Source: Porogramme epimiltina
Taxonomy: Eukaryota; Basidiomycota; Agaricomycetes; Polyporales; Polyporaceae
Assembly (NCBI GenBank): GCA_900155495.1
Contig: FTLJ01000658.1
Location: forward strand, 1 to 58,906
Reading direction: 5' to 3'
Length of the DNA: 58,906 nucleotides
A program made the translations under genes and the position numbers. Below, in pieces: positions 24,687 through 36,862 of the stretch (position 1 is its first letter; every line of letters starts with the position of its first letter). The notes below the pieces were generated by a model, which searched no databases, had not been told where the DNA came from, and saw nothing but the letters and a program-made list of their open reading frames with translations.

Positions 24687-27600
24687 CTACGGAGGCAAGA
24701 ACCCTGACGCCCTCCACGCAGCCATCCACCGTGTGCTCTCGCCACGACCGTCCAGAGCTGGTAGCGCGTGGAGAAAACTTGATGCGCGTTCCGACTCCTC
24801 AGTAGACAATACCGCCCCGGTAAACGATGTTCCCTTCCTCCCTACCCGTGCACGGAAGAAATCCAAGAGACGCAGAGCAGGGTTCGTTCGCATGGCATCA
24901 ACTTCGTCCATTGAGCCGGAGCGTGCCGTAGCTTCGAGGGTTTCGAACCACTCGTGGAGGGGAACTAAAGGAACGCCGAGTTCTTCTGCGATTGGTACAA
25001 TGAATGACTGGAGAGAGACGGGTCGCGGATGAACGAGATGCAGAGTGGATGCTGTGGATTTTCGCATCTCAACGAACGCACGTGAGCCAGCGTAGCTTGG
25101 AATAAACGACGCCGCCTACAAGATGCATGTTAAGCATGACCAAAGTATACGAAGCGAGTTTACGTACGTCGCGAATGTCGGGGAGACAGCGCGTAAAAAG
25201 GGCAGACTTGACCATCGCGGGGAACCACTCGCGCTCGTTCCAGTGTCCGCTATTGTCTCCACATAGTTGGCCAAGACGAACGACGGAAACGGGGATATTT
25301 GCTTTATCTGCAGCATAGTAGAGAATCTGTTCCGCCACCCATTTAGCTTCCGAGTATCCTGTTCCGATTGCGGAGGCAGGGTCCAAGCGCACTTCCGGAA
25401 TGGGTTGAGGGAGAGAGCACCCTAGAGGTAATGGTCAGACAATAGCATACACGCAGTGATACAAACCTAGAACAACATACCGCGCAATACACCAATGGAG
25501 CTGACGAATTGGATCTTGGGCATGTCGGAATATGGGGTACTGAGCGCAAGGTCGATAAAGTTGCGAACACCTTTGATATCTCCTTCGAATGAGGACACCG
25601 AGATGTTGAAGTCCACGCGCCACGCTGACCGGTGTCTCTTTATGAATGCCAAAACGCCGCAAAAGCCAGGCCCATGCTTACCGTTGAGGAGAACATGAGT
25701 TACAGAGGCGCGAATCTATAATCCACGGAAATTAGCATACGGAACCTTCAGATAATTCTTGCCGCCTACCTCGTCGAGGAGTAACGGATCGACTCCAAAG
25801 CTGGGAACGTCCAACTCGCTCTCGATCAATTTGAGCTTCGGGGAGACCAGTAAGTCTTCGTCCAGACCTCGCTCCCTAAAGCGTGCCACATGTCGTTCCA
25901 TGAGCGGGACACCCTTCCTGTTGAATGCGTATACAACATGGACATCTTCATCTTGAAGAAGATGCTCGAGCATGTCACAACCGAAGCCGCCAGTGGTACC
26001 GGTGACCAATACAACATCCCTCCCTCTATGTCGCGGGACGAGCTGAGCTGGGCGTGCGGGAAGGTCTGAGGAGTATAGTCGGGAGAGACGGATGAGATGC
26101 TCTGTAGTGCTGATGCCATCGGGCACCGCTGGAGAAGACCCATGCACGGCATGTGAGATAGCATGAGTCAGAGACGCGATAGTCGGGGACTGATAAACCA
26201 CATTGATCGGCAAACGCTTTGCGGCGAGGGCCGAGTGGTCTCGAATAGCGCGAAGAGCCGTGTTACGGATCCAAGCTGCTTGGAGGCTGTTGTCGGGTGA
26301 GTATTACTTTACAGAAGGAAAGAAGGGTGTCTACCTATCGCAACCGTTACGGAAGAAGTCGGCTTCATCGTTAATAGGCCGTATAAGAACGCTAGTAATA
26401 ACTCTCCGGACGAACGCTCGCGTAGACTGATCGTCCCATATTTCCGGTCCTGTAATGGTTGGCTGAGAGCTTCTTTCAATATTCTCATACAGGACGCTGA
26501 TCTCGTCAGAATATGACTGCATAGCTGCAACCCTTCGAGGATAGCCTTTGGCACTGTATGAAAAGGGCTTGGACGGCGAGGTTGTGATAATCATCTGGCA
26601 ATTCCTTAGTGAGTCTAAAAATGCAACTGACCCAATGCTAGAACGCACCTCCTTGAAGATGCGAGAATGCTGAGGTGCGAATGCATTCGCTTGCTCGATT
26701 GTCGGCCTGAGCGGGCGATGAGTGTACCACGCAACATAAGGAGGGCGGAAATACCAACCAGACTCTGTTCCGGAATTCTTTGAGTGCCTTGCTATCCTCT
26801 ATGTCAAATTGTAGGTCTGGCTTCGGGTCTATTAGAACACCGTTCTGGAATCTCCCGTGCCCGAATATGAGACAGTGTCGAACATGAGGATCTTGATTTA
26901 TAATATTTTCTGTGTTGCGAGACATTAGATAAGGAGTCAAAGGAACATGACATCGGCTGTCCGTACCGAGGGGAACCGGGTTCGTCTGCAACAGGCATGT
27001 TAAAACAGCGGGAGGAAGGGGAGCTCGTAACCTCACCTTTTCTCCATTAGACAGCACGATCTGGTCGTCAAGACGCCCTAGGATGGCCCAGTGCCCTGGT
27101 TTTGCAGGATGCTCTTCGATGAAGTCGTTGGTTGCGAATGCGTCCACGCCGTCGATCTTCGTGTTCACTCTTGCCAACGGGTGCTCCGGTATGGACTAAA
27201 AAATACAACCGTGATATTAGAGGCGCGTACGATGGCGCAAGCGTGTTGGATGCCTACGAGAACAACAATCTCAAACTTTCCTTCGCCGACATTCCGGAGG
27301 TGGAATTTATGCCAACCTGTCAAAGTGAACCACTGCCAGTCCATCCCAGGGTTCTCTGGGTGGGCGTCGGCTCTGTGGTATTATATACGCATGGTAAGAG
27401 AACAACGTACTGGGTAACAAGGTAGAGATAGATCCTGTCTCTGTTCTGGACCAGTATCGCCTTTAGTCAAGACTGTACAACATATCATGAGTGAGGTCTT
27501 ACGTTCCGTAAGTCATGATCAAGCAGACGCCCTGTGACGCGAGTGTATCCCCAACGTGTTTGGTGAGGGGTGCACCTCCGAAGATCTATACATGGATGGC

Positions 27601-28827
27601 CGTTGGTTTTGAAGGGAGACGAGGGCGCGGTTGCGATAACTCACGAGACCGTCTATAGTCTTCAAATGTTTAACCTTCTCTGGATCCTGTGCCCAGTGCT
27701 GTGGCGATTGTCAAAGAAGTAAGCTACTAATAACGTGAGACCACATCACCTCAATAAACGCAGGCAACGTCATGACATAATCTGCTTCTGTCAAGAGGAG
27801 TCCCTGGAAGACGTTGTCGGAAGTGGGTGTCGTAGGGGGCAGCGCAGGCTGAAACACTGCCATGATCCATCCACTATATGCCTAGATTTCCGTCACACTC
27901 AGTGCATAATTATAGGATAAGCATATTTACCGACACACAAAGCGTCGACAGGCCTAGTGCATGGAACATTGGGACTGCATGGCAACCAAATGTCTTACCA
28001 GTGGTTTCGACCTCTCCGTATTCTATAGGATTCCAGATCAACCAGTGTTTGATTAGACGAATAGTCATACACACTGTTTCTAGTCGACCAGCCGAGGAAG
28101 GTTTTGTGGGACCAGATGATCGGCTTGGGGTGGCTAGTCGATCCTATGGTTACGGTCAGGCAAGGGACGTTCCGCATACTAGAGGGCATACCTGACGAGT
28201 GCATGATAACGGCCTTGTCACTCGGATCTAATTCCACTGCAAGCTCGACAGACGCGTCGTTGGCTTCCGAAGAAATGGTATCGAAGAGTTGTGAATATGT
28301 GATGATGGAGTGAAGGATCACATCTTGGATCTCGCGGCGGACTTCTTCGGCGAGAGAATGTACATACACATCGTTTGAGACGAGGACGTGTTTACAGCCT
28401 GTTTCACGGAGGAGATGGGCGATGGAAGTCGAAGAGTTGCGAAGGGAGATGGGGAAGGGGATGTGTCCTGATCTCATTACGCCCCAAATGGCGAGCGCGT
28501 AGCTAATGGAATCTATAGGCTGGGGTGTGAGTGGGGGAAAACATATCTGCAGCGACGGAGAATCTTACCAGCAGATGCGAGGATGGCGACGGTGACTTGC
28601 GGTTTTGCTTGCCCCACAAAGGCGTTAACATATGTAGCAACGCGGCGCATAGCGGGGACAAGAGTAGAGTAGGTCACGTCCTGGATTGTGTGACCATTGT
28701 GGAAGCGAAAGACAGGAAAGTCAGGATTTGCTATGGCGTGCCATTCGTACACATCAATAATCGTAGCCGTTTCGTTCTGAAATAGAGCATGAGGGGGGTT
28801 AAAGGGGGGATTGGCCGGTACAGGCAT
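24687..28827 (-). CDS. NRPS-like adenylate-forming reductase (A-T-R)
   Basis: Nineteen exons: complement(24687-25115, 25168-25421, 25481-25624, 25682-25715, 25770-26286, 26335-26594, 26649-26706, 26759-26909, 26967-26985, 27037-27195, 27258-27355, 27411-27445, 27503-27585, 27645-27698, 27750-27881, 27931-28022, 28075-28143, 28192-28512, 28569-28827), 1055 residues. It activates a carboxylic acid as AMP-ester, loads it on a carrier thiol and reduces it with NADPH to an aldehyde or alcohol. Adenylation motifs: HSSGSTSHPKP (A3), GGAPLTKHVG, MTYGTTETGS (A5), ILGRLDDQIVLSNGEK (A7/A8), and SAKGYPRR with the A10 lysine. Carrier: FFRNGCDSLQAAW with the phosphopantetheine serine. Reductase: LVTGTTGGFGCDML, SSIG and GYSEAKW (Tyr/Lys pair). 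There is no condensation domain. Length fits basidiomycete A-T-R enzymes, not the longer LYS2. The substrate is unknown. The 19-nt exon at 26967-26985 is real by phase and motif. Confidence 0.93.
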
Positions 28828-30154
28828 AGTGGGAAAGGCACAAATGAGAACGGGGACGAGAGAGGTGGGGCTTTGGGTAGTGTGGGGTTAAGTAGGGCGG
28901 GGCCTGAGTATCAAACTCTCGACGCAAGCGCTACGGTGTGCCTATACTTGGTGCAATGTTCGAGATCTAGACACACGACAATAGTGTCTGGGCCAAGAAA
29001 AGATACTCGCGCACCATATTTGTTATCGAACGGGCCAGACGCACACGTTCTACCGTCACTAGATTTGAAGTATGTCTATTCGAGATGCTTGTGAGAGGAG
29101 AAGGGTGGTGCCGTGAGGTCTAGGATACGGCAAGCTCAGGTGGGCGGCGCGCAGCCTGAGCTTCCCGCCTCGGCACTTGGGGCCGTCTTACGTCCGCGGA
29201 GTGACACTGAGTTTCGTTCACCTCCGTGCGGGACCGCGGCTTGATATATCGACTGCGTGAGCTTCGTGGAGGCGGGAGTTCTATGTGCGGGACAGCGGCC
29301 AAACTTGGTGCACTGATTGACCCCGACGGCCAGCTGGCTAGTCGCCGAAGGACAGATGCACATCAAGTGACTACCCCGAGCTGAAGCTAGATAAGAGGGC
29401 TCACCTCAGCCACGTCATTTTCATCCTGACATGAGCTTAATCCAAACCACTTGCGGATCTTGGAGGGACGCGATGACTGGGTCTGGATGCTTGCCCGCAC
29501 GTTTGTGCCGCATGCTCGGTTGCGTTGAACGCTTGTGGACACTGTAACTGGAAATAAAGAACACAGAACATGCTTGACTGCAGGAAACTCTTCGAGACAA
29601 GATGGTCGCTTGGGTATCCATTTTCACTCGCTTGACAGGAACCAAGGCGCGATATACATTCGAGGGATCATGCTCATTCCATTCGTCCGCAACAAGCCGT
29701 GAACCACATAGCGTCCACATGTTGGTTACATATATTCTATGAGCTATAAGCTAGTCAGTTGCCTGCGGAGGTGTATTCTACCGGAGCACTCACCGGTAGA
29801 TTGAATTGGAAACGAAGTGAATGCCACGGTTTGTCGACGGCTGAGCACTGTGGCCGCGCCGCGAGTGATGACATGCGATGACAGCCCTAAGGTGCAAGCC
29901 CCGCGCGGGCAGCAATCGGTGCTTTCCATTCAACGTCTACCGCCACGTCCAAGTCGCCTCGCCCACAGAGCCACGGTCCACCGGTGGAGAGAAGCATCCA
30001 ATGCGAGCGCCTGCTGCCGGATCACGTGAAAAAATCCGGGCCGCCGCTCCGGTACTGTACAGTTGCAGATCGGATCTCAGCCACCGGAGAGGCGGCAGGG
30101 AGAGGAGAGAGAGACGAGGAGGAACGGCCAGGCAGCCTCAAGACCACCCACAAA
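28828..30154. other. Long divergent intergenic region
   Basis: About 1.3 kb between the A-T-R start and the eL38 start. Short frames only, none spliceable into a protein I recognise. The last 150 bp are typical of a ribosomal protein promoter/5' UTR region (CACGTGA at about 30023-30029, purine-rich GGGAGAGGAGAGAGAGACGAGGAGG before the ATG). Nothing else seen. Confidence 0.5.
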
Positions 30155-30591
30155 ATGGTCCGTCCACCCGTCCCTCTCGCCGTTCTGCCCGTTCTCTGAC
30201 CCCCTTGGCCCCTCCCCACAGCCCAAGGAAATCCGTGACATCAAGCAGTTCATTGACATCGCCCGCCGCAAGGATGCCAGTGGTGCGTCTCCCTCCCACG
30301 TCCTACCACCTTCGCACCTGATCTTCCTCTCCTCATTCACAGCGGCGCGGATAAAGAAGATTGCGTCGCGGGTGCCTGGTGGCAAGACCAAGACCAAGTT
30401 CAAGATTCGCTGCTCCCGCTACCTCTACACCCTCTCCCTCGACGACCCCGAGAAGGCGGAGAAGCTCCAGCAGAGTCTTCCCCCAGGTCTGTTCCCATTT
30501 CCTCCCCCTCTTTCCTCCTCTAAACCCCCTATTCTGTACGCATTCAGGTCTCAAAGTAGACGAGGTCAAGGATATGCCCAAAAAGAAGTAA
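30155..30591 (+). CDS. RPL38: 60S ribosomal protein eL38
   Basis: Four exons: 30155-30157, 30222-30282, 30343-30486, 30548-30591, 83 residues. The coding part of exon 1 is only the ATG; intron 1 (30158-30221, 64 nt) separates it from [20 protein letters not shown]. The rest reads RIKKIA..., [30 protein letters not shown] and ends MPKKK, colinear with eL38 of other eukaryotes plus a short insert ([10 protein letters not shown]) and a slightly longer C-terminus. It is a small structural protein of the large ribosomal subunit. An ATG-only first coding exon also explains why no long open frame starts here. A CACGTG-type element lies about 130 bp upstream. Confidence 0.95.
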
Positions 30592-31613
30592 ACTCGGATC
30601 TCTCAGAGACCGTCCGTTTACTCTCTCTTTCGCGCTTTAGCCCTTCCTTCACTATGGCCATATCTCAGACGTCGCTCCCCGAGGATGTATGCCCTACCCA
30701 TGACCGGCATAATTTGCATGCACGCTACTGCTGTATTCCTAGCCATCTCTCTCGCGCTGCCCTCCCCGGCTCATGTCCTATGACACATGACCACCCCCAC
30801 GGTCCAACGCTGCGATCGTCAGCCGTCTGTGTCTGGTATGCCATATGCTTGCGTCGTACGTCGTGAGCCTATCGTGGAGGTGACTCCGACTCGACTCTCC
30901 CCACCTCACCATCCGAATTATATCGTAACGATATCCCGCTGCCACCACCTCGAATTTTTTGGCGAATCTACGACGGTTGAATGCTCTAATCTGCAAGTTT
31001 GTATGCCTCGTGTTCCGTCGCGTGTTCAATTGGCATACATGAAAGTTGGACTCACGGCAGGTCTGCTCCCCGGAATACGTACGAGAGAACTGGACACGAA
31101 ACGTGGTTCAGGAAGCCATCGACCAGATCAAATGTGTATGGGTCGAGCCCATGACCAGTGCATTTATCCCAACACATGTTCGCTAGCTCATCGTGCTTGG
31201 TGGATATCGCGCGAGCGTGTTGACCTAAGTTTTCCTTGAGTTGGCCCCGTGGAATGCGCCACATCAGACCTCCACTCCTGCCATTGTTAAGCGTCCTCAA
31301 GTCGAGACACCTATAGCTGTTGCGCTTTCTGCACCGCAGGCTTGGTGTCTAAGTCCCCAGTAACTCACTAGGTTTCTGCACAACCACTACTGAACGAGCT
31401 CACGACGCTGCCACCTGCTCTCTCATCGCCTTGCTCCATACCCTGGGAGCCTCTTGAGTACATCATCTTGTTGCCGTCTAGGAGGCTTTCCTGAACACTC
31501 GAAGATGATTTCCAAATTCTGACGCAAATGTAAACTTGTGCCCACAAGGAGCTTCTAGCTTCGGAGAGGAGTGCGGGCGCTGGGCTTCAGTACGATGAAG
31601 CCAGCAGACTTGC
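30592..31613. other. Intergenic with an unplaced minus-strand coding-like piece
   Basis: About 1 kb without a complete gene. On the minus strand 31052-31273 reads MWRIPRGQLKENLGQHARAI... then KHDELANMCWDK and DPYTFDLVDGFLNHV, which looks like protein sequence and not random translation, but has no start context or partner exons that I can join. It may be a fragment of a decayed gene. On the plus strand only short frames with stops lead into the hydrolase-like fragment that follows. Confidence 0.35.
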
Positions 31614-31979
31614 ATGCTGCTGCAACCATCGTCATATTCGCCCCTCACCGCCAACCTTTACCTCGGACATGTGGTTCAGGCCAAGAGAGCGTGTTACGGG
31701 AAAAGTATCAAGGACATACTCCCCCACATGAAGATCATTCTCCTCGGTGACGAAGCTTCGGCACCGTTCTCCTTCCCTGCGTTCTGGGAGATGCAGAAGG
31801 ACAACGAGGACTGCGGTGGCGGAACTATCGACCTCAAGATGATACCTGAGGTCAATCACTTCGTACGTAGTCCGTCCTGTCAAAGCGGATGACAAGGTGT
31901 TGATGGTGCTCCGAGGTTCTAGGTTCGCGTGGAGGGCCCCGAACTCGCCATGAAACTATTCCTGGAGGCTATGAAGTAG
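31614..31979 (+). pseudogene. C-terminal fragment of an alpha/beta-hydrolase-like gene
   Basis: Two exon-like pieces, 31614-31862 and 31923-31979, join in frame across a 60-nt GT-AG intron. They give KDILPHMKIILLGDEAS, FPAFWEMQKDN, LKMIPEVNHFVRVEGP and a last helix LAMKLFLEAMK before TAG. The order of a strand ending in GDE, a helix with PAFWEM, and a conserved PxxNHF histidine followed by a C-terminal helix is that of the last third of fungal alpha/beta-hydrolases, the histidine being the likely catalytic one. I find no upstream exons with the nucleophile elbow (GxSxG) on this strand; the sequence before 31614 is full of stops. It is therefore most likely a truncated remnant, though a small expressed protein cannot be excluded. 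Confidence 0.5.
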
Positions 31980-32612
31980 GCGAGATATAGGTACCATGTC
32001 TCTACTACGCCTCCACGATTGGGCGCTGGGGTGTCGTTGAGATTGTAGGATGTGCTGAACGACACACATAAGCCTTCGTGTGACACAAGGTAAACAAAGG
32101 CAAGTAGATCGCGTGAGAGGGAAGGACGAACCATCTGGTCTTCAACTTCCTACATGCAAATCGATCCCTGGAGGAGTGTGTTCGCCTGCGTCATCGAGGA
32201 TATTTTTGGACAATCTACTTTATGACAAGCAGCGTCCAACAAACGCTATGGTCTTCAGCCAAGACTTAACGTGGAACCCCCGCTTCGTCCCAACTCTGCG
32301 GTGGGGGTCATACAAGCTCGAAATTTGAGGAAGCGAATGCATGCGTACATAACAGGTAGTTCAATAATGCTGATGCTACATGGAATGGTTTCGTGCTGAG
32401 ATATATACATGCCGACAATTCCGATCCGTGTCATTCCAAGACCACCAAAGTCCGCGCGGAGTGCCATATACGAATGAACCCAACGTGAGTGATGTACAGC
32501 CGCTATGGTCCCGAAAAATATGTAAGACATTCATGAGGGAAAGGGGGAGGAGCATTCTATGCGCAATGGGGCGAAGTGCCGACGGACCATAACGAGGGGC
32601 TCACGAGCCCCC
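31980..32612. other. Convergent intergenic region
   Basis: About 630 bp between the hydrolase fragment and the stop of the RING-H2 gene. No open frame with recognisable sequence and no obvious repeat. Confidence 0.45.
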
Positions 32613-35600
32613 TCAATCGTGTCGCCATGGAGGATGGTTCTCCCCTGGGCGCGTCGAGCGCCCCTGACGAGGTGGGCGGAAGCGGGAGGCGGGCGGCCTA
32701 AGAAGAAGTTCCGTATCAAAATCATCAGAGTCGTCTGTGTCAAAGTCAAAGTCGTCCCGGGCCCGGGAGGCGGAGGCGCGACCAGCACGGTTGCTCGAAG
32801 AGCTAGCGGCGCTGGAACTAGAACCATTCGGGCCGGCCGCGGTCGAGGACGTGGCGCCGCGTGGCCGGGTGACACGCCCACGGCAGACGGGACAGGTGCG
32901 TGAGCCTTTGAGCCATTGCTATGGCACGTGTCAGGAAAAGAGGTGGACTGGAAGGGACGTGGTGGACGTACCTGCAGGCAGCCTTCATGGAACCAGTGCG
33001 AGCACCCTGGAATGCGCAAGCAGGGATCAGATGCCTGATACTGGGGAGAAGAGCACAGCCGGTCAGCACGGTGATCGAACATGAGGCTGAGGGAAGGACT
33101 GACGTCGTCGAGACAAATCGGGCATCGCTCTTCTGTCTCTCCAGGCGTGGACCACTCCGCGTACGTCCCTTTCGGAAGAGAAGACATAACATCCGAAGGT
33201 GTTCCCCGTGTTTTCGCGTCGCCGAGGATCGCTGACAACGCTACTAGTCCCTCGTACGACGTGTCAAATTCGTCATCACGCTATTAGACAGATTTTAAGC
33301 AGGGCACACCCACACAGAAAACGATGGTGCTTACCATGTAGTCACCCAGATGACGGTGGCGCCCCCGACTATTAGGCGCTGCTCTGTCCCCCCAAATCAT
33401 ATCCGGAGGCAAGTGTCCCGCGCGCGAGCGTGCGGCGAAGCGACCATGGAGTGGGGCCGGGCGGCTCTCACCCGAACCGTCAGGTGGTCGTGGCACAACC
33501 TGAATACGGCGCGTAGCCAGCGGAGTCGCATTCGACGGCGCTGGCGCATCATTCGCGCGTGTCTGAAGAGGACGCGAGGCCGTAAATAGGTTTGGAATAG
33601 CAGCGGTGTGGTTGTACGCAGAACGAGGGGCGACATCGGATGTCCGCGGTAGGTTACGACGCATTTCGCGTCGCCGCTCGAATTGATCATGGCGTTCGGC
33701 CAGAGTAGTACGCTCATCGTCGACCGTACGAGAGGGGCGCGTGCTGTGGGGATATGTAGTGTTATTGCCGGAGGTTAGACGGGGGCGGCCGAGTAGTGTT
33801 GGCCGAGACGGTACCGACGAGCCATAGGGGAGTGCAAGAACATCGCGCAAGCGGTCTGTAGAGTTTTGCATGCCACGATCGCGGGAGGGGCGCAATCCTA
33901 AGCCATGGTAGGGGAATCCATCGGTGCTACTTGTGCTGGCACTAGACGGTGGCATAGGAAGGCGAGAGATTGCACTCGAATATGGCTGGGAAGACGTAGG
34001 CTCCGCAGCTTGTGCGTGGCGCGGCCAAGGCCGATCAGGGGGTAAAGCCTGGCCGAACGGAGCGGTTATGTCGTCATCGAATTGGGACCAGTGCGGTGGA
34101 GATGGTTGCGGAGGACGGACTGGGGATCGCTCCGGCGGTGCCTGTCGCTGCTGTTGGAGCGCAGCCGAGCGCGCCATGGTATCGAGAAATGGGCCACCTC
34201 GAAACGCGCTGAGATCAATGCTGGATTGGCGTTGTGGGCGTTGAACCGAGGGGGCTTGGTGAACAGAAGTTGGCTCTGTCGAAGGAGGAAAATTCGGCTC
34301 CGCGTATTCCGGCGTTGGAACTCCGAATCCAAACCACGGTGCAGCACGGTCTTCGATCGTGTTATAGTCGAAATCGGTACCGCGACCTGAATGGCGAGTT
34401 GCTGAGGAGCGGCTAGAGGCTTCACTCCCTAGGTTAAACAATCGATTGGATGATTCTTCCTCAAACGATGCGGTGAGAAGACTCCAGGGCGATCTTGGCG
34501 GGGAGGGAGACGCCCGCGGCCGTGCTCTTTGACGCAAGCCACCGAGGCCAGCCGATCTAGCGCGACTACGAGCTTCTAGCTGCCAAGCGGGTAATCCATC
34601 CGACATAGATCGTTGAGAAGCCGTAGAGGGGAAAAGATCAGCATTAGCAAGATCATCGCTTGGACGATTCCGTGGGGTGGATGACGTCGTCGAGAGGCCG
34701 AAATTCTGAGGGAATGGTGCGGCTTCTGTCTCTGTCCAAGATAAATGTGGAGAGCGCACGGACTGGAAACTGGGAGCTCGGGGGATACTGCCGGTAGTTG
34801 ACGGGCCAGGGTTTCGAGGCCAGGTGGGCGCGTAGGAAGGCTGGCGAGTGGATTCCCAAAGGGGGCTATCGCCCAGCGCACCGCGAAGTGTCGAATACGA
34901 ACTAAGACTGTCGGAGATCGCCGTCAAAGATGTCGCCCTTTGCTGCCGGCTCTCCGCGAGGAGATCGGCAACACGTCTATGGTGGTCCTCTGCGTCACGG
35001 AGAGTGCGGTCAATCCTCCTAGACATTTCGTTGTCCCTGCGCCACACATCGTCCATCGACGGTAGTCGCTGAGCAAGGGGAGGCGTGCTAGGCAACTGCG
35101 GCGATTGGCGACCCGAGGACAATGTTGTGGTGCGACGGGTGAGAGCGAGGTCTTCGTTAAGGGCAGAAGTGCGAGATTGCGCAAACACTGAAGACGGCGG
35201 CGAAGAAGTTGAACCTCGACTGGAAACATTAGTGAGACGGTCGAATACACCTATACCAGGCGAGTCAATTTCAATCTAAGAACACTTTCGCGACAAGGAT
35301 TCACACCTGGACGTGGTCTGGTCTGCCTGAGCAGGTCATAACGACTAGGGATAAGGCCGCTTGGGGAGGAGCGCATTCGTTCCGCAAAAGGTGCCGAAGT
35401 TTGTTCGAAGCGGGCATCACGGGGCGCCACATTTCCGTAGGGATCGTGGTACGCCGGAGACAGCTCCCGGTCTTCTACCATCATGGATGATGGGGAGGGT
35501 GGACTGAAGAACCCACTAAATCCGCCGACAAGTGGTATGTCCGCAAATGGGAGACCCGTTGGCTGTGGCGGCACGGGTTGACTGTGCTGCTCAGGGGAGT

Positions 35601-36350
35601 AGCGCGCCGCGGTCAAGGCTTGACCATCGTGGGGAATGGTATCTTCAAAACCAAAGGCAGCAAGAAATGGTGAGCACGGGGGTGCAGCGAGAGATAGTAC
35701 GACGGGTACGGACCGGCAGTGGATGATTGCGCACGAGGTCCCCACGATTGGGGCCTTGTGGCAAATGGCCGAAGGTCGGCTTGAGGGGAGTGGCGGAGTG
35801 CAGCCATCTCACGGTCGAATACACCGGCGCGCTCCATGGACATGCGGAACTCGACATCGCCATTGTGGGAGGGCTGGTGAGATATAGGAGGCGGAGAGGG
35901 GGAGGGTATTGGGGGTGCCTGAGGGACAAAGGGCAAGGCGGTTGGAGCGGGGGGTTCTGGGAGGGGATCACGGTCGAAAGAATCAAAAGGGACGATGTCG
36001 TCCCCAGGGCTTTCTGCGACGGGGCGGATGGAAGGCGAAGAGGAGGAGAAGGTAGAGCGAGCGGAGTGGTAGCTGGAAAGGCTGCTGTTGCTAGCGGAAG
36101 AGGAGAAGGAGGTGTCGGCAGGGAGCAGGATGTCTTCTACCTCGTGAGCATATGTGGAGCGGTTGTCGCTCCTGGCACGCTTGGTGCGGTCGTTTCCCGA
36201 GGCGGAGGATGAAGACGGGCCGCGAGAGGAGCTTGACTGGCTGCCGCTGGGAGAGGGCTGATCTGAATCGAGGTCGGGAGCGATGTCGGCGTAGGAGCGC
36301 TTGTGGGAGGATGAGGAGGGGGTGGCGGAGGAGTAGAGCGCGTCCGCCAT
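32613..36350 (-). CDS. Long disordered RING-H2 protein, probable E3 ubiquitin ligase
   Basis: Six exons: complement(32613-32918, 32972-33040, 33104-33280, 33335-35250, 35307-35642, 35714-36350), 1146 residues. About 940 residues of Ser/Pro/Arg-rich sequence without recognisable fold precede a RING-H2 finger: CPICLDDYQASDPCL, PGCSHWFHEGCLQ, WLKGSRTCPVCRG, giving the C-x2-C...C-x-H-x2-H-x2-C...C-x2-C ligand pattern. An acidic run (DDFDFDTDDSDDFD) and a basic tail (SRFRPPRQGRSTRPGEN) follow. RING-H2 domains recruit E2 enzymes, so it is probably a ubiquitin ligase; substrate and location are unknown, and there is no membrane segment. The finger is split over three exons (177, 69 and 306 nt). The intron 1 donor (35713) is one of two possibilities; GTGCGC a few codons upstream also keeps the frame. 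Confidence 0.8.
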
Positions 36351-36862
36351 GGCTGGGCGGGGATGGGGCAGAGGAGCGTGTGTGGGTGCAGAGGGCGTAC
36401 GGGGCCGGTTAAGAGGGGCGGAGGGGAGGACAAGAGGGCCTGAGCCTGAGCCACCGCTCCTGCTCCCGCCGCATGCCACCCCGCTGAGAGCCTTTGGCGC
36501 CCACCCACACGCGAGACGCCCACAGACGCCCATCGCCCAGAACGGCAGGTGGCCCGTCGGCCTCGACCCTCGGCTTCGGCCCGTCTCCCCGCCCCCGCCC
36601 CCGAGTCCGCCCGCGTCGTCGGGGCCTTCACACAGCGGCACACACTCCGCCAGACATCCGGGTCTCTCTTCTAGCGGTGCATTGCCACGATTAAGCTATA
36701 CAACACAGAAATACAGTAACACGCATAGCCAGCGAACACCCAGCACGCGGGCACACGCCATTAGTCCCCGTCTCGAGGGCACCTCTATCATAGGAGACGC
36801 CGATCCAAGATGCACGAAAGCTTCAAGCCGGGCCACATCCCTCAGCCACTCAAGCTCAAGCT
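36351..36862. other. Intergenic, promoter of RING-H2 gene and 3' end of SPF1
   Basis: 512 bp, strongly GC-rich at 36390-36620 with C-runs (CCCGCCCCCGCCCCCG), then turning AT-balanced. No gene recognised; the frames here are continuations of the gene-rich composition. Confidence 0.45.

Noticed and set aside
33284..35188. Stand-alone 634-residue gene
   Set aside because: The frame continues upstream without a stop into spliced exons starting at 36350, and downstream it splices to the RING-H2 exons in phase.
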